A DNA stretch of 64,000 nt from Cyanobium sp. AMD-g. GTDB lineage: Bacteria > Cyanobacteriota > Cyanobacteriia > PCC-6307 > Cyanobiaceae. How positions within the stretch are numbered: the stretch's first letter is position 1; the number at the start of each line of letters is the position of its first letter. The position numbers and the translations under genes were made by a program. The notes below the pieces were generated by a model. The model did not search any database, was not told where the DNA came from, and saw nothing but the letters and a program-made list of their open reading frames with translations. This document shows, piece by piece, positions 47,302 to 54,660 of the stretch. The stretch is taken from the NCBI RefSeq assembly GCF_024346395.1, contig NZ_JAGQCW010000005.1:62001-126000 (forward strand), written 5' to 3'.

Positions 47302-47522
47302 GCCACCAGAACAGGATGGTTCAACTCGCGGGCGGCGTAGCTGAGGGCCGCGGGGAGATCTTCCGGCTCAAGATCAGGAAGCTCGGCGAGGATCTGATCG
47401 GGGGAGAGCCCAGCTGCATAAAGGTCGAGCACATCGCTCACGCGGATCCGCATCCCTCTGATGCAGGGCTTGCCGCCGCACTGGGCTGGGTCGTGGGTGA
47501 TGCGCGAATCAGCCATTGCCAC
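47298..47522 (-). CDS. DUF433 antitoxin
   Basis: A 74-residue protein with the DUF433 signature CGGKPCIRGMRIRVSDVLDL and LSPDQILAELPDLEPEDLPA, a winged-helix-like DNA-binding domain. It is the partner of the DUF5615 gene with a 4-base overlap, a pairing known from many bacterial TA loci. An ATG two codons later (47516) is an alternative start. Confidence 0.82.
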   Translation of the reverse strand: MAMADSRITHDPAQCGGKPCIRGMRIRVSDVLDLYAAGLSPDQILAELPDLEPEDLPAALSYAARELNHPVLVA

Positions 47523-47543
47523 AGGCTAGCGGCTTCAGCCCCG

Positions 47544-47697
47544 CTCACACCGCCAACGCCAACTCCGGCACGGACGCTGCCGGAATCGACCTCTGCAACC
47601 GCCAGCGAGTTGTCATCGGCCGTTCCCCTTCGTGGCTCACGTCATCCGCGAACCCCAGGCACAGAAACGGCAACGTCACCCCACCGCGCCTGTTCCC
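47544..47697 (-). pseudogene. Helicase 3'-end copy A (short fragment)
   Basis: About 154 bases match the last codons of the helicase at 50389-53547, in the same orientation, beginning CTCACACCGCCAACGCCA. Similarity fades after 47697 within the coding sequence, and the copy is more diverged than copy B. No open product is expected. It sits between the DUF433/DUF5615 pair and the HicBA pair. Confidence 0.75.
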
Positions 47698-47751
47698 GGT
47701 GCGGCTGCAGCTGCCATGCACGTGCGTGTACAGGTTCCGCGATGAAAAGTG

Positions 47752-47997
47752 TCAGAGGACATCGATGAACGTTTCCACGTCGATGCCTGCCTGGCGAAGC
47801 ACGCTTACCAGGGTTCCCACCGCCAGGTCCCTGCGATGCAACGGCACCACACATGTGACGCTGGTGTCGCAACCTGCAGAGTTGGTCGCCTGTCTTCGCA
47901 GCACCACATGGCTGCCTTTCTGTCAGACCACCTGAAAGCCCAGGCGTTGCAAAGCTGAGACAACGGCGGACGCTGGCAGCCGCGGCAACTTAGGCAA
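47752..47997 (-). pseudogene. HicA-like toxin with nonsense codon before the QKGSH motif
   Basis: A TTG at 47997 overlaps the HicB stop and opens MPKLPRLPASAVVSALQRLG, followed at codon 25 by TGA (47923-47925), then in frame QKGSHVVLRRQ and VPLHRRDLAVGTLVSVLRQA to a stop at 47752. Intact HicA has Arg-Gln-Lys-Gly-Ser-His there, so CGA-to-TGA is the likely change. The catalytic His is beyond the stop. The HicB antitoxin remains intact. Confidence 0.75.
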
Positions 47998-48208
47998 CGT
48001 TGACCTCGAAGGTGGTCAGCAGCCGCGGTGCCAGCGCAGGTTGCGGGCATTCCTCCAGGTAGAGCTCGGTGGCTTCACGCAGGTTGGCGAGGGCTTCCTC
48101 GATGGTGTCGCCCTGGCTTGCGGTGCCGACCTCCGGGCACTCCGCCACGTAGACCTCGTCTTCCCGGTACAGGATCGCCGTGAGGCGCTGGGGGGTGGCG
48201 GTCGTCAT
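47990..48208 (-). CDS. hicB: HicB-family antitoxin
   Basis: A 72-residue protein starting MTTATPQRLTAILYREDEVY. The partial RNase H-like HicB fold is shown by VAECPEVGTASQGDTIEEAL, followed by ANLREATELYLEECPQ. A longer frame to 48265 exists. No separate DNA-binding domain is present. It precedes and overlaps the broken hicA, so the antitoxin now lacks an active local toxin. Confidence 0.78.
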   Translation of the reverse strand: MTTATPQRLTAILYREDEVYVAECPEVGTASQGDTIEEALANLREATELYLEECPQPALAPRLLTTFEVNVA

Positions 48209-48244
48209 GGTCGCCGGGGTGGTGTGGCCTCCAGTCTGGCCGAC

Positions 48245-48262
48245 CTCACACCGCCAACGCCA
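48245..48262 (-). repeat. Minimal copy of the helicase 3' end (18 bases)
   Basis: CTCACACCGCCAACGCCA is identical to the terminal 18 bases of the helicase gene and to copies A and B, then the sequence diverges. It lies between the HicBA and VapBC modules. With so short a match, chance is not excluded, but its position between modules fits the pattern of the other copies. Confidence 0.55.
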
Positions 48263-48349
48263 CATTGAGGGGCGCCGCGGATCCCGTAGAAGGCCGCATG
48301 GGAGCGCAGGCCTGGTCTAGACTCGATATCGACCAACTGTTGGGGTATC

Positions 48350-48610
48350 ATGCGCGCCAAGTTGTTCCGCAACGGCCGCAGCCAGGCGGTGCGGCTACCG
48401 GCTGAGTTCCGCTTCGAGGGCACGGAGGTGGAGGTGAATCGCGATCCCGAGAGTGGCGCTGTCGTGCTCACACCGGTAAGGCCATCGGCCCGCGCCTTGC
48501 TTGATCAAAGGGATGGCCTGCTTCAGGAGCCTGGCTTCCAGGCCGAGCTGGAAGCGTTGTTTGAGGGGTTGCGCGACACGCGCCCTGCGGAACCGGTGGA
48601 GTTCCCCTGA
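48350..48610 (+). CDS. vapB: VapB-type (AbrB-like) antitoxin
   Basis: An 86-residue protein starting MRAKLFRNGRSQAVRLPAEF, the swapped-hairpin AbrB DNA-binding motif of VapB, followed by FEGTEVEVNRDPESGAVVLT. The C-terminal half is the toxin-binding tail. Its TGA overlaps the toxin ATG by one base. An AT-richer stretch just upstream (48318-48349) is a plausible autoregulated promoter. Confidence 0.85.
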   Translation: MRAKLFRNGRSQAVRLPAEFRFEGTEVEVNRDPESGAVVLTPVRPSARALLDQRDGLLQEPGFQAELEALFEGLRDTRPAEPVEFP

Positions 48611-49008
48611 TGGCTGCGGCAAAGGGGAGGCTGATGCTCGACACCAACGCCGTGAATGCCTTTCTGAAAGGCCTGTCGCCACGGCTGGATACCTGGGTGC
48701 GTGAGCAACGCTGTTGCCTGTCATCCATCGTGGTGGCGGAGATCCGTTACGGCCTGGAGAAGCTGCCGCCAACGTCGCGGCTGCAAGCGCTGGTGGAGAA
48801 CACTCTCAAGACCCTGGAGATCTTGCCCTGGTCAGAAGCCTGCGCCAGGGTGTATGGCCGGCTGCGGGCCGATCTCGAACGCAACGGGAAGCCGTTGGCG
48901 GCGATGGATCTTCTGATCGCCAGCCATGCCCTCAGCGAAGGTTGCGCCCTGGTGACGGCGGATCAGGCCTTTGCCCATGTGGCCGATCTGCACCTGGAGG
49001 CCTGGTAA
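48610..49008 (+). CDS. vapC: VapC-type PIN toxin
   Basis: A 132-residue PIN RNase. The acidic site is complete: MLDTNAVNAFL (about 9-19), SSIVVAEIRYGLEK (about 38-51), AAMDLLIASHAL (about 97-108) and TADQAFAHV. This is the intact VapC pattern, in contrast to the broken toxins nearby. VapC of this class cuts initiator or other tRNAs in studied species. It is translationally coupled to vapB. Confidence 0.88.
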   Translation: MAAAKGRLMLDTNAVNAFLKGLSPRLDTWVREQRCCLSSIVVAEIRYGLEKLPPTSRLQALVENTLKTLEILPWSEACARVYGRLRADLERNGKPLAAMDLLIASHALSEGCALVTADQAFAHVADLHLEAW

Positions 49009-49063
49009 TGGCCAGCCGGCAGGGGTTGGCCAGGTGCCTTCCCACTGAGCGTTGTGCCCCCCC

Positions 49064-49637
49064 TCACACCGCCAACGCCAACTCCGGCACGAACGCCGCC
49101 GGAATCGCCCTGTGCAGTCTCCAGCGAATCGCCATCGGCCGCTCGCCCCTCGTGGCTCACGTAATCGGCAAAGCCAAGGCACAGGAACGGCAGCGTCACC
49201 CCGCCGCGCTTGTTCTCCTCCCGCACAAACAACATCACCCGGCTGCCGCGCACAACGTGGTGGATGTATCTCTGCCCGGTGGCGGACGCTTCCCGGGTGA
49301 GGCTCTGGCTCTCCCAGTGGAACTCCCACGGGGAGATGGCGACATCGTTGTGGCGGGTGGTGGGGGAGAACAGGCGCTCACTCTTCTTGAGGGTGATGAA
49401 GAAGACGTCGCACTGGGTGGCCTCATCGAAGAAGACTCCCTCCCGGCCGGGGAAAGGGCGGGCCTCGTTCAGCAGCCCAAAGGCGGCGAACACCTCGGCG
49501 CGGGAGTAGCGGCCGTGGAGTTTCAGGGGGATGGGGGGCGGATCGGCGCGGTCCCAGTCGAGCGGCGTCACCAGGTGGTCGGTGCGCTCGTGCAGCAGCG
49601 CGAACAGCTCCACCAGTTCGGCGCGGAGGTCGGCGGC
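49064..49637 (-). pseudogene. Helicase 3'-end copy B (frameshifted C-terminal domain)
   Basis: 574 bases duplicate the end of the helicase gene in the same orientation. Over 163 aligned residues (from ADLRAELVELFALL to ADYVSHEG) only 7 differ from the helicase C-terminus. After HEG, one extra base shifts the frame, so the native end is not read. The copy begins abruptly at a Gln/Ala-rich junction and has no start. It lies between VapBC and the TTG-started PIN pair. Confidence 0.85.
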
Positions 49638-49707
49638 AGCCTGTGGGCTGTACCTCTGGGTGGAGATGCCGGCTACCGTCAGAGGCAAGCATGGTTGGGG
49701 TGCACGC

Positions 49708-49950
49708 TTGACCACCATTGAGATCACCCTCCCTGATGCGCTAGCGGCGGAAGCCAGCGGAGCTGGTCTGCTGGCGCCAGAGGCGATCGAGCGCCTGCTG
49801 CGGGACAAGCTGGCCTCAGACCGCATTGTCCGTCTGCAAGACGCCAGGGCTGCTCTTGCTGCTGACCCGCCAGAGGTTCTGACCCGGCAAGAGATCAACG
49901 AGGAGATCAGCGCTTACCGCAAGGGGCAACGACTTGCGGCTGGTTCTTGA
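49708..49950 (+). CDS. Antitoxin-like protein of the PIN pair
   Basis: An 80-residue protein from a TTG (MTTIEITLPDALAAEASGAG). The N-terminus resembles a ribbon-helix-helix, followed by APEAIERLLRDKLASDRIVR and a helical tail. The next gene starts inside its end (17-base overlap), the usual antitoxin-toxin coupling. No ATG is available in this frame. The region upstream is copy B of the helicase end. Confidence 0.7.
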   Translation: MTTIEITLPDALAAEASGAGLLAPEAIERLLRDKLASDRIVRLQDARAALAADPPEVLTRQEINEEISAYRKGQRLAAGS

Positions 49951-50374
49951 CACCAACACGGCTCTCTCTGCCCTGATCTGGCAGGGAGTTCCCGGGCAGC
50001 TCATGGATGCGGCCGTTGTTGGGCGGGTTCCGCTGATCAGTACCGTTCCTCTCCTCGCCGAGTTGGAAGGCGTGCTGCAGCGTCCGAAGTTCAGAGAGCC
50101 CATTTTTCGGCTTGGTGTGAGGATTGCCGATCTGTTTGATGGCTATGCCGCCCTGGTTGAGCGCGTGGAACCTGCTGATCTGGGAGGTCCCATCAGTAGG
50201 GATCCCGACGACGATCAGGTCTTGGCTGCGGCCGTAGGTGGCCTCGCCGATCTGATCGTCTCTGGCGATGACGACCTCTTGGCCTTGGGCAACTTTCAAG
50301 GGATTGCGATAGTTCTGGCCAGGGAGGCCATGAGGCGCCTGCAGGAACCAGAGGGCCGAAGGGATAAGCCTTGA
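49934..50374 (+). CDS. PIN-family putative toxin
   Basis: A 146-residue PIN protein, MRLVLDTNTALSALIWQGVP, of the type annotated as toxin component of a TA system. Acidic residues: LDTN (5-8), LLAELEGVL, DPDDDQVLAAAV and SGDDDLLALG, giving a full PIN site. The start is a TTG at 49934. Its stop lies 14 bases before the helicase stop, which is read from the opposite strand. Confidence 0.78.
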   Translation: MRLVLDTNTALSALIWQGVPGQLMDAAVVGRVPLISTVPLLAELEGVLQRPKFREPIFRLGVRIADLFDGYAALVERVEPADLGGPISRDPDDDQVLAAAVGGLADLIVSGDDDLLALGNFQGIAIVLAREAMRRLQEPEGRRDKP

Positions 50375-50388
50375 TCAGCTCCGCGCTC

Positions 50389-53300
50389 TCACACCGCCAA
50401 CGCCAACTCCGGCACGAACGCCGCCGGAATCGCTCTGTGCAGTCGCCAACGAATTGCCATCGGCCGCTCCCCCTCGTGGCTCACGTAATCGGCAAACCCG
50501 AGGCACAGAAACGGCAGCGTCACCCCGCCGCGCTTGTTCTCCTCCCGCACGAACAGCATCACCCGGCTGCCGCGCTCAACGTGGTGGATGTATCTCTGCC
50601 CGGTGGGTGAGGATTCCCGCGTGAGGCTCTGGCTCTCCCAGTGGAACTCCCACGGAGAGATGGCGACATCGTTGTAGCGGGTGGTGGGGGAGAACAGACG
50701 CTCGGATTTCTTGAGGGTGATGAAGAAGACGTCGCAGTGGGTGGCTTCATCGAAGAAGACTCCCTCCCGGCCGGGAAAGGGGCGGGCCTCGTTCAACAAC
50801 CCAAAGGCGGCGAACACCTCGGCGCGGGCATAGCGGCCGTGGAGTTTGAGGGGGATTGGGGGCGGATCGGCACGGTCCCAGTCGAGCGGCGTCACCAGGT
50901 GGTCGGTGCGCTCGATCAGCAGCGCGAACAGCTCCACCAGTTCGGCGCGGAGGTCGGCGGCGGCCCAGAGTCGGACGAGGGCCTCGGCCAGGGGCAGGTG
51001 CTGGCGGCCGCTGCCCCAGAGCTGGGCCATCAGCATGCGCCAGCTGCGTTCCGTCTCCGGATCGAAGCCCGCCGGATCGGGCGGCAGTGTCCGCCGCAGT
51101 TGGTCCGTCAGCCAGTACAACCGCTCCGGGTCGTCCAGATGCAGCAGCCCCCCGGCGATCCCCCGTCCCAGTCGCCGCTCATCCTCGGAGGGTTCCACCG
51201 AGGCCACCCACCCCAGCTCCCGCTGCAGCAACGCCCACGACCCCGCCACCTTGTAGAACTCCCCCAGCTCCATCCCAAGCCCCTCGAGCAACGCCGCCAG
51301 CGAACAGCGCCCGAGGCGGCGGGCTTCGGCGAGCAGTTGGGGACGGCGCGTGGGCAGCGACTCGCGCAAATTTGAAAGCACCCGCTCGCTGGATACCCGA
51401 TCGAGCTGCAGGCTGCAGCCGGCCGGCAGGAAAGGAAACCCGTCGTTGATCTGCTGTTCCAGCTGGTCGCGCGTGCCACCGAGCAGGGCGCGGTAGCGGA
51501 GGTCGAAGCGGAAGTCGCGGTGGGCCTGGCCGATGAAATCCAGCACCGTGAGGCAGCTCTTGCCCCGGCAGAGCCGCAGACCGCGGCCGAGCTGCTGCAG
51601 GAACACGATCGCGCTCTCGGTGGGCCGCAGGAACAGCACCGTGTCGATCTCGGGGATGTCGAGGCCTTCGTTGAACAGATCCACGGCGAACAGGATCTGC
51701 AGCTCGCCGGATCGCAGGCGGCGGATCTGCTCGGCGCGCTGCTCCCGGGGGCTGGAGGCATCCAGGGAAGCGGCGCGCAGGCCGGCGGCCACGAACTTGC
51801 GGGCCATCCAATGGGCGTGCTCCACGCTCACGCAGAAGCCCAGGGCCCGCATCGCCTCCAGGTTGGTGACCTTGTCTGCCAGTTCGCGCAGGATCAGGCG
51901 CAGGCGGGCGTCGTCGGCGGTGTAGAGGTTGGAGAGGGCTTCTGTGGCGTAGCCGTTGCGGCGCCATTCGACCTGCGAAAGATCGGTGCCGTCGTGGAGG
52001 CCGAAGTAGTGGAAGGGGCAGAGCAGGCCCTGCTCCAACGCGCTCCAGAGGCGCAGTTCAGCGGCAATGCGGCCCCCAAACCAATGGAGGATGTCCTCGC
52101 CGCCGGTGCGCTCGGGGGTGGCGGTGAGGCCTAGCAGCAGGACGGGCGCCAGGTGGCGCAGCCAGCGTTCGTAGCTGGCGGAGGCGGCGTGGTGGAACTC
52201 ATCGACGATCACCACGGCGAACGTGTCTGGCGCCAGGTCGGCCGGATCCAGCCCAGCGAGCGACTGCACCGAGGCGAACACATGGCGCCACTGGCTGGGG
52301 CGCTGGCCATCCACCAGCAGCTCGCCGAAGGAGCCATCGCGCAGCACCTGGCGGAAGGTGGCGAGGCTCTGCTGCAGGATCTCGCGCCTGTGGGCCACGA
52401 ACAGGAGGCTCGGGTGACGGTGACCCTGACCGCCCTGGCGGGCGTAATCGAGGGCGGCGATCACGGTTTTGCCCGTGCCGGTGGCGGCCACCACCAGGTT
52501 GCGCCAGCGGCCATGGAGGCTGCGCTCGGCCGAGAGCTTGTCGAGGATCTCCTGCTGGTAGGCGTAGGGGCGGATGTCGAAGAAGCTGAGCGGAGTGGCC
52601 TCCGCCGCCGCGTCTCCCGCCGACTCCTCGCGCGCGGCCCGATCAAAGCGGCGCTGCTCCAGTTCGCTGGCCCGGTAGGGCTCGAACTCGCCCTCCTCCC
52701 AGTAGCTCTCAAAGGCGGCCTGGAACTTGGCGAGGATGCCCTCGTTGTCGTGGGCGGAGAGGCGCACGTTCCACTCCAGGCCGTCGTGCAACGCGGCGGT
52801 GGAGAGATTGGAGGAGCCGATGTAGGCGGTGGAGGAAGGGGTGGCGCCCGAGAGACCAGGCCGATGGAACAGCCACGCTTTGGCGTGCAAGCGGGTGCGG
52901 CGGGTGTCGTAGCTGACGCGCACCTCGGCGCCGTGGGCCACCAACCAATCGAGGGCGCGCCTGTCGGTGGCGCCCAGGTAGACGGTGGTGAGCACCCGCA
53001 ACGAGCGGCAGGGCTGAGCCTGCAGGAACTCAGACAGGGCAGGCTGTAGTAGGCGCAGACCGCTCCACTTGATGAAGGCGCAGAGCAAGTCGATCCGCTG
53101 GGCGGAGGGGACTTCGTGGATCAGCGCCTGCCCCACCGACGGTTCGCCGCTGGCGTTCACCAGCAGGGTGCTATCCGCAAGGGGGATGAGCGGCCGGATG
53201 GTTTCGGCCTGGCCGGGCAGGAGTGCCGTGGATCGGATCTCCGACAGCAGCTGGGCTGAGGGGTGCAGCAGGTCGCCCGTGGAGATGGCGCGGGGTGCTT

Positions 53301-53547
53301 GGCTCTGGAGCAGGCCCACCAGTTGGTTCACCAGGGCCAGCTGGTGCTCAGGGGTGGATCCACCGCTCAGATGCTCCAGGGCGATGCGGGCCAGACCCGC
53401 CAGGTGCCTAGCCAACAGGCGCGGGGCTTCCTGGGGATCCAGGCCGTCGGTGTCGACCAGGGTTTCCTGCAGGTCGCGCAGCTGTTGCTCCAGGCTCTCG
53501 GTGAGGAGTTGCTGGTAGAGACCGGGGGGGGGAGCCTGGTCGGGCAT
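50389..53547 (-). CDS. DEAD/DEAH-type helicase with PLD nuclease and DUF3427 domain
   Basis: A protein of 1052 residues. At about 140-290 there is a phospholipase-D-like nuclease domain with one HxK motif (RLHAKAWLFHRP) and YIGSSNLSTAAL. The superfamily 2 helicase core spans about 330-700: Walker A ATGTGKT, VDEFHHA for motif II, LTATPERT for motif III and FLQQLGRGLR for motif VI. The C-terminal third is the DUF3427 region. Such proteins are often in defence islands. An AT-rich 138-base region separates it from a divergent gene pair. Confidence 0.88.
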   Translation of the reverse strand: MPDQAPPPGLYQQLLTESLEQQLRDLQETLVDTDGLDPQEAPRLLARHLAGLARIALEHLSGGSTPEHQLALVNQLVGLLQSQAPRAISTGDLLHPSAQLLSEIRSTALLPGQAETIRPLIPLADSTLLVNASGEPSVGQALIHEVPSAQRIDLLCAFIKWSGLRLLQPALSEFLQAQPCRSLRVLTTVYLGATDRRALDWLVAHGAEVRVSYDTRRTRLHAKAWLFHRPGLSGATPSSTAYIGSSNLSTAALHDGLEWNVRLSAHDNEGILAKFQAAFESYWEEGEFEPYRASELEQRRFDRAAREESAGDAAAEATPLSFFDIRPYAYQQEILDKLSAERSLHGRWRNLVVAATGTGKTVIAALDYARQGGQGHRHPSLLFVAHRREILQQSLATFRQVLRDGSFGELLVDGQRPSQWRHVFASVQSLAGLDPADLAPDTFAVVIVDEFHHAASASYERWLRHLAPVLLLGLTATPERTGGEDILHWFGGRIAAELRLWSALEQGLLCPFHYFGLHDGTDLSQVEWRRNGYATEALSNLYTADDARLRLILRELADKVTNLEAMRALGFCVSVEHAHWMARKFVAAGLRAASLDASSPREQRAEQIRRLRSGELQILFAVDLFNEGLDIPEIDTVLFLRPTESAIVFLQQLGRGLRLCRGKSCLTVLDFIGQAHRDFRFDLRYRALLGGTRDQLEQQINDGFPFLPAGCSLQLDRVSSERVLSNLRESLPTRRPQLLAEARRLGRCSLAALLEGLGMELGEFYKVAGSWALLQRELGWVASVEPSEDERRLGRGIAGGLLHLDDPERLYWLTDQLRRTLPPDPAGFDPETERSWRMLMAQLWGSGRQHLPLAEALVRLWAAADLRAELVELFALLIERTDHLVTPLDWDRADPPPIPLKLHGRYARAEVFAAFGLLNEARPFPGREGVFFDEATHCDVFFITLKKSERLFSPTTRYNDVAISPWEFHWESQSLTRESSPTGQRYIHHVERGSRVMLFVREENKRGGVTLPFLCLGFADYVSHEGERPMAIRWRLHRAIPAAFVPELALAV

Positions 53548-53597
53548 GGGGTAGCCAGGCGGGGGGCTTCATCATCACCGAACCGTGCATATACAAA

Positions 53598-53627
53598 TTG
53601 CCAGGCCAGCATGATTCGGATTACAAT
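53598..53627 (+). promoter_or_regulatory. Sigma-70-type promoter for the two-gene unit
   Basis: TTGCCA at 53598-53603 and TACAAT at 53622-53627 are separated by 18 bases, in an AT-rich stretch. The -10 ends 58 bases before the ATG at 53686. This is the clearest plus-strand promoter candidate I saw in the island. It is a sequence match only. Confidence 0.5.
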
Positions 53628-53685
53628 CTAGGCGCCTAAAAAAGCTCCAATAAATGGCTAGCTTAGAAAAGTCCGTGAGAACGTT

Positions 53686-54261
53686 ATGAGGATTGATATT
53701 GAACTTCAACTGAGTAATGCTGAGGCGGCTGAGATTGCCGCCATACTCGGCTGTGCCGAGGAGGATATGCCCACGCAGCTGGCGTCTCACGTCTCAGCTT
53801 CTGCCCAGGAATACCTGGCAATGTATAGGGGGCAAAAGGTGTTTCGGCGTGGCACCGATATCCTCGAGCATCGACTCTTCTTGCTGATTGACACCGCATT
53901 CGACGGCAAGATCCCCGATGAACATCAGGTCACCAGCCTCTTCCAGACTACGCCAAGTGAAAGCCGCGCGCTCATTCGATCGGTTATTGCAAAGTACCAG
54001 TATAAAATCAAGAATGGAATCAAGAGGACCATTAGAGAAATCCTTGACTCCGCATCACAGGGCGGAGAGGGGGCTGACCACGCTGTAACGATCAATAGTG
54101 TGAATATCGTAGAAGAAATGAATCGTCTTCTTGCCGACCAAGATGGAGGCCTCAGTCAAGTTAAGCGGAAGAGAGGCTCGGTTTCAACATACGAGATCAG
54201 GCCATCAAGCTTTATTGCTCTTCGACAAGCTGTCGGCGAGCAGGTGAGAGCAGAAGAATGA
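53686..54261 (+). CDS. Hypothetical protein (soluble partner of a two-gene unit)
   Basis: A protein of 191 residues, MRIDIELQLSNAEAAEIAAI. No family recognised. It appears helical with a basic central helix (AKYQYKIKNGIKRTIREILD at about 103-122) and a C-terminal SSFIALRQAVGEQ helix. The base composition is clearly richer in A and T than in the core genes, a sign of transfer. It overlaps the next gene by 4 bases (ATGA). It lies between the helicase and BREX genes and may be an accessory defence gene. Confidence 0.68.
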   Translation: MRIDIELQLSNAEAAEIAAILGCAEEDMPTQLASHVSASAQEYLAMYRGQKVFRRGTDILEHRLFLLIDTAFDGKIPDEHQVTSLFQTTPSESRALIRSVIAKYQYKIKNGIKRTIREILDSASQGGEGADHAVTINSVNIVEEMNRLLADQDGGLSQVKRKRGSVSTYEIRPSSFIALRQAVGEQVRAEE

Positions 54262-54650
54262 GTGATCTCCTTTCCGCAGCTAGCCTGCTCATGACAGTTA
54301 CCGCGATCTTGTATAGCCTCTGGTATGTGGAGTTAACCTCTGCCCTCGGGATTCCCGTTGAACGGAAGGAAGACAATCTGAGAAATTGCAGAAATGCTAG
54401 ACGGCTGCTTGTTTCAAAGGCTTTGCCCCTTGCGTTTATTGCCGTTACTACATCACTGATTTTTCTTCCAGATGCCGTCAGGATCGGAGCTCAGTCATTT
54501 CAGGGATCTGTAGCGCGGTCTATCCAGAATGGCGGCTACAGCGCAGTGAACACCGCCTACTGCGTTGTTGTGATGATTAGTATTCTGCTTTCAATCTACA
54601 CTATTGATCTCGCTATTCGGCTGTTACGTTTGTGGCTGAGACTTCGATAA
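54258..54650 (+). CDS. Hypothetical membrane protein (partner of preceding gene)
   Basis: A protein of 130 residues with three predicted transmembrane helices: near 5-25 (LLSAASLLMTVTAILYSLWY), 55-72 (PLAFIAVTTSLIFLP) and 98-118 (VVVMISILLSIYTIDLAI). A polar loop with several Arg, Lys and Asn lies between the first two. No family recognised. It is translationally coupled to the soluble upstream protein and ends 10 bases from the convergent brxL stop. Confidence 0.65.
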   Translation: MSDLLSAASLLMTVTAILYSLWYVELTSALGIPVERKEDNLRNCRNARRLLVSKALPLAFIAVTTSLIFLPDAVRIGAQSFQGSVARSIQNGGYSAVNTAYCVVVMISILLSIYTIDLAIRLLRLWLRLR

Positions 54651-54660
54651 TGTTAATGGG

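Noticed and set aside
47544..50963. An integron with toxin-antitoxin cassettes
   Set aside because: No integrase was seen and the repeats match the helicase coding end, not attC-like hairpins.
46300..54650. A CRISPR array among the repeats of the island
   Set aside because: The repeats are few, long and unevenly spaced, and no short regular repeat-spacer unit is present.
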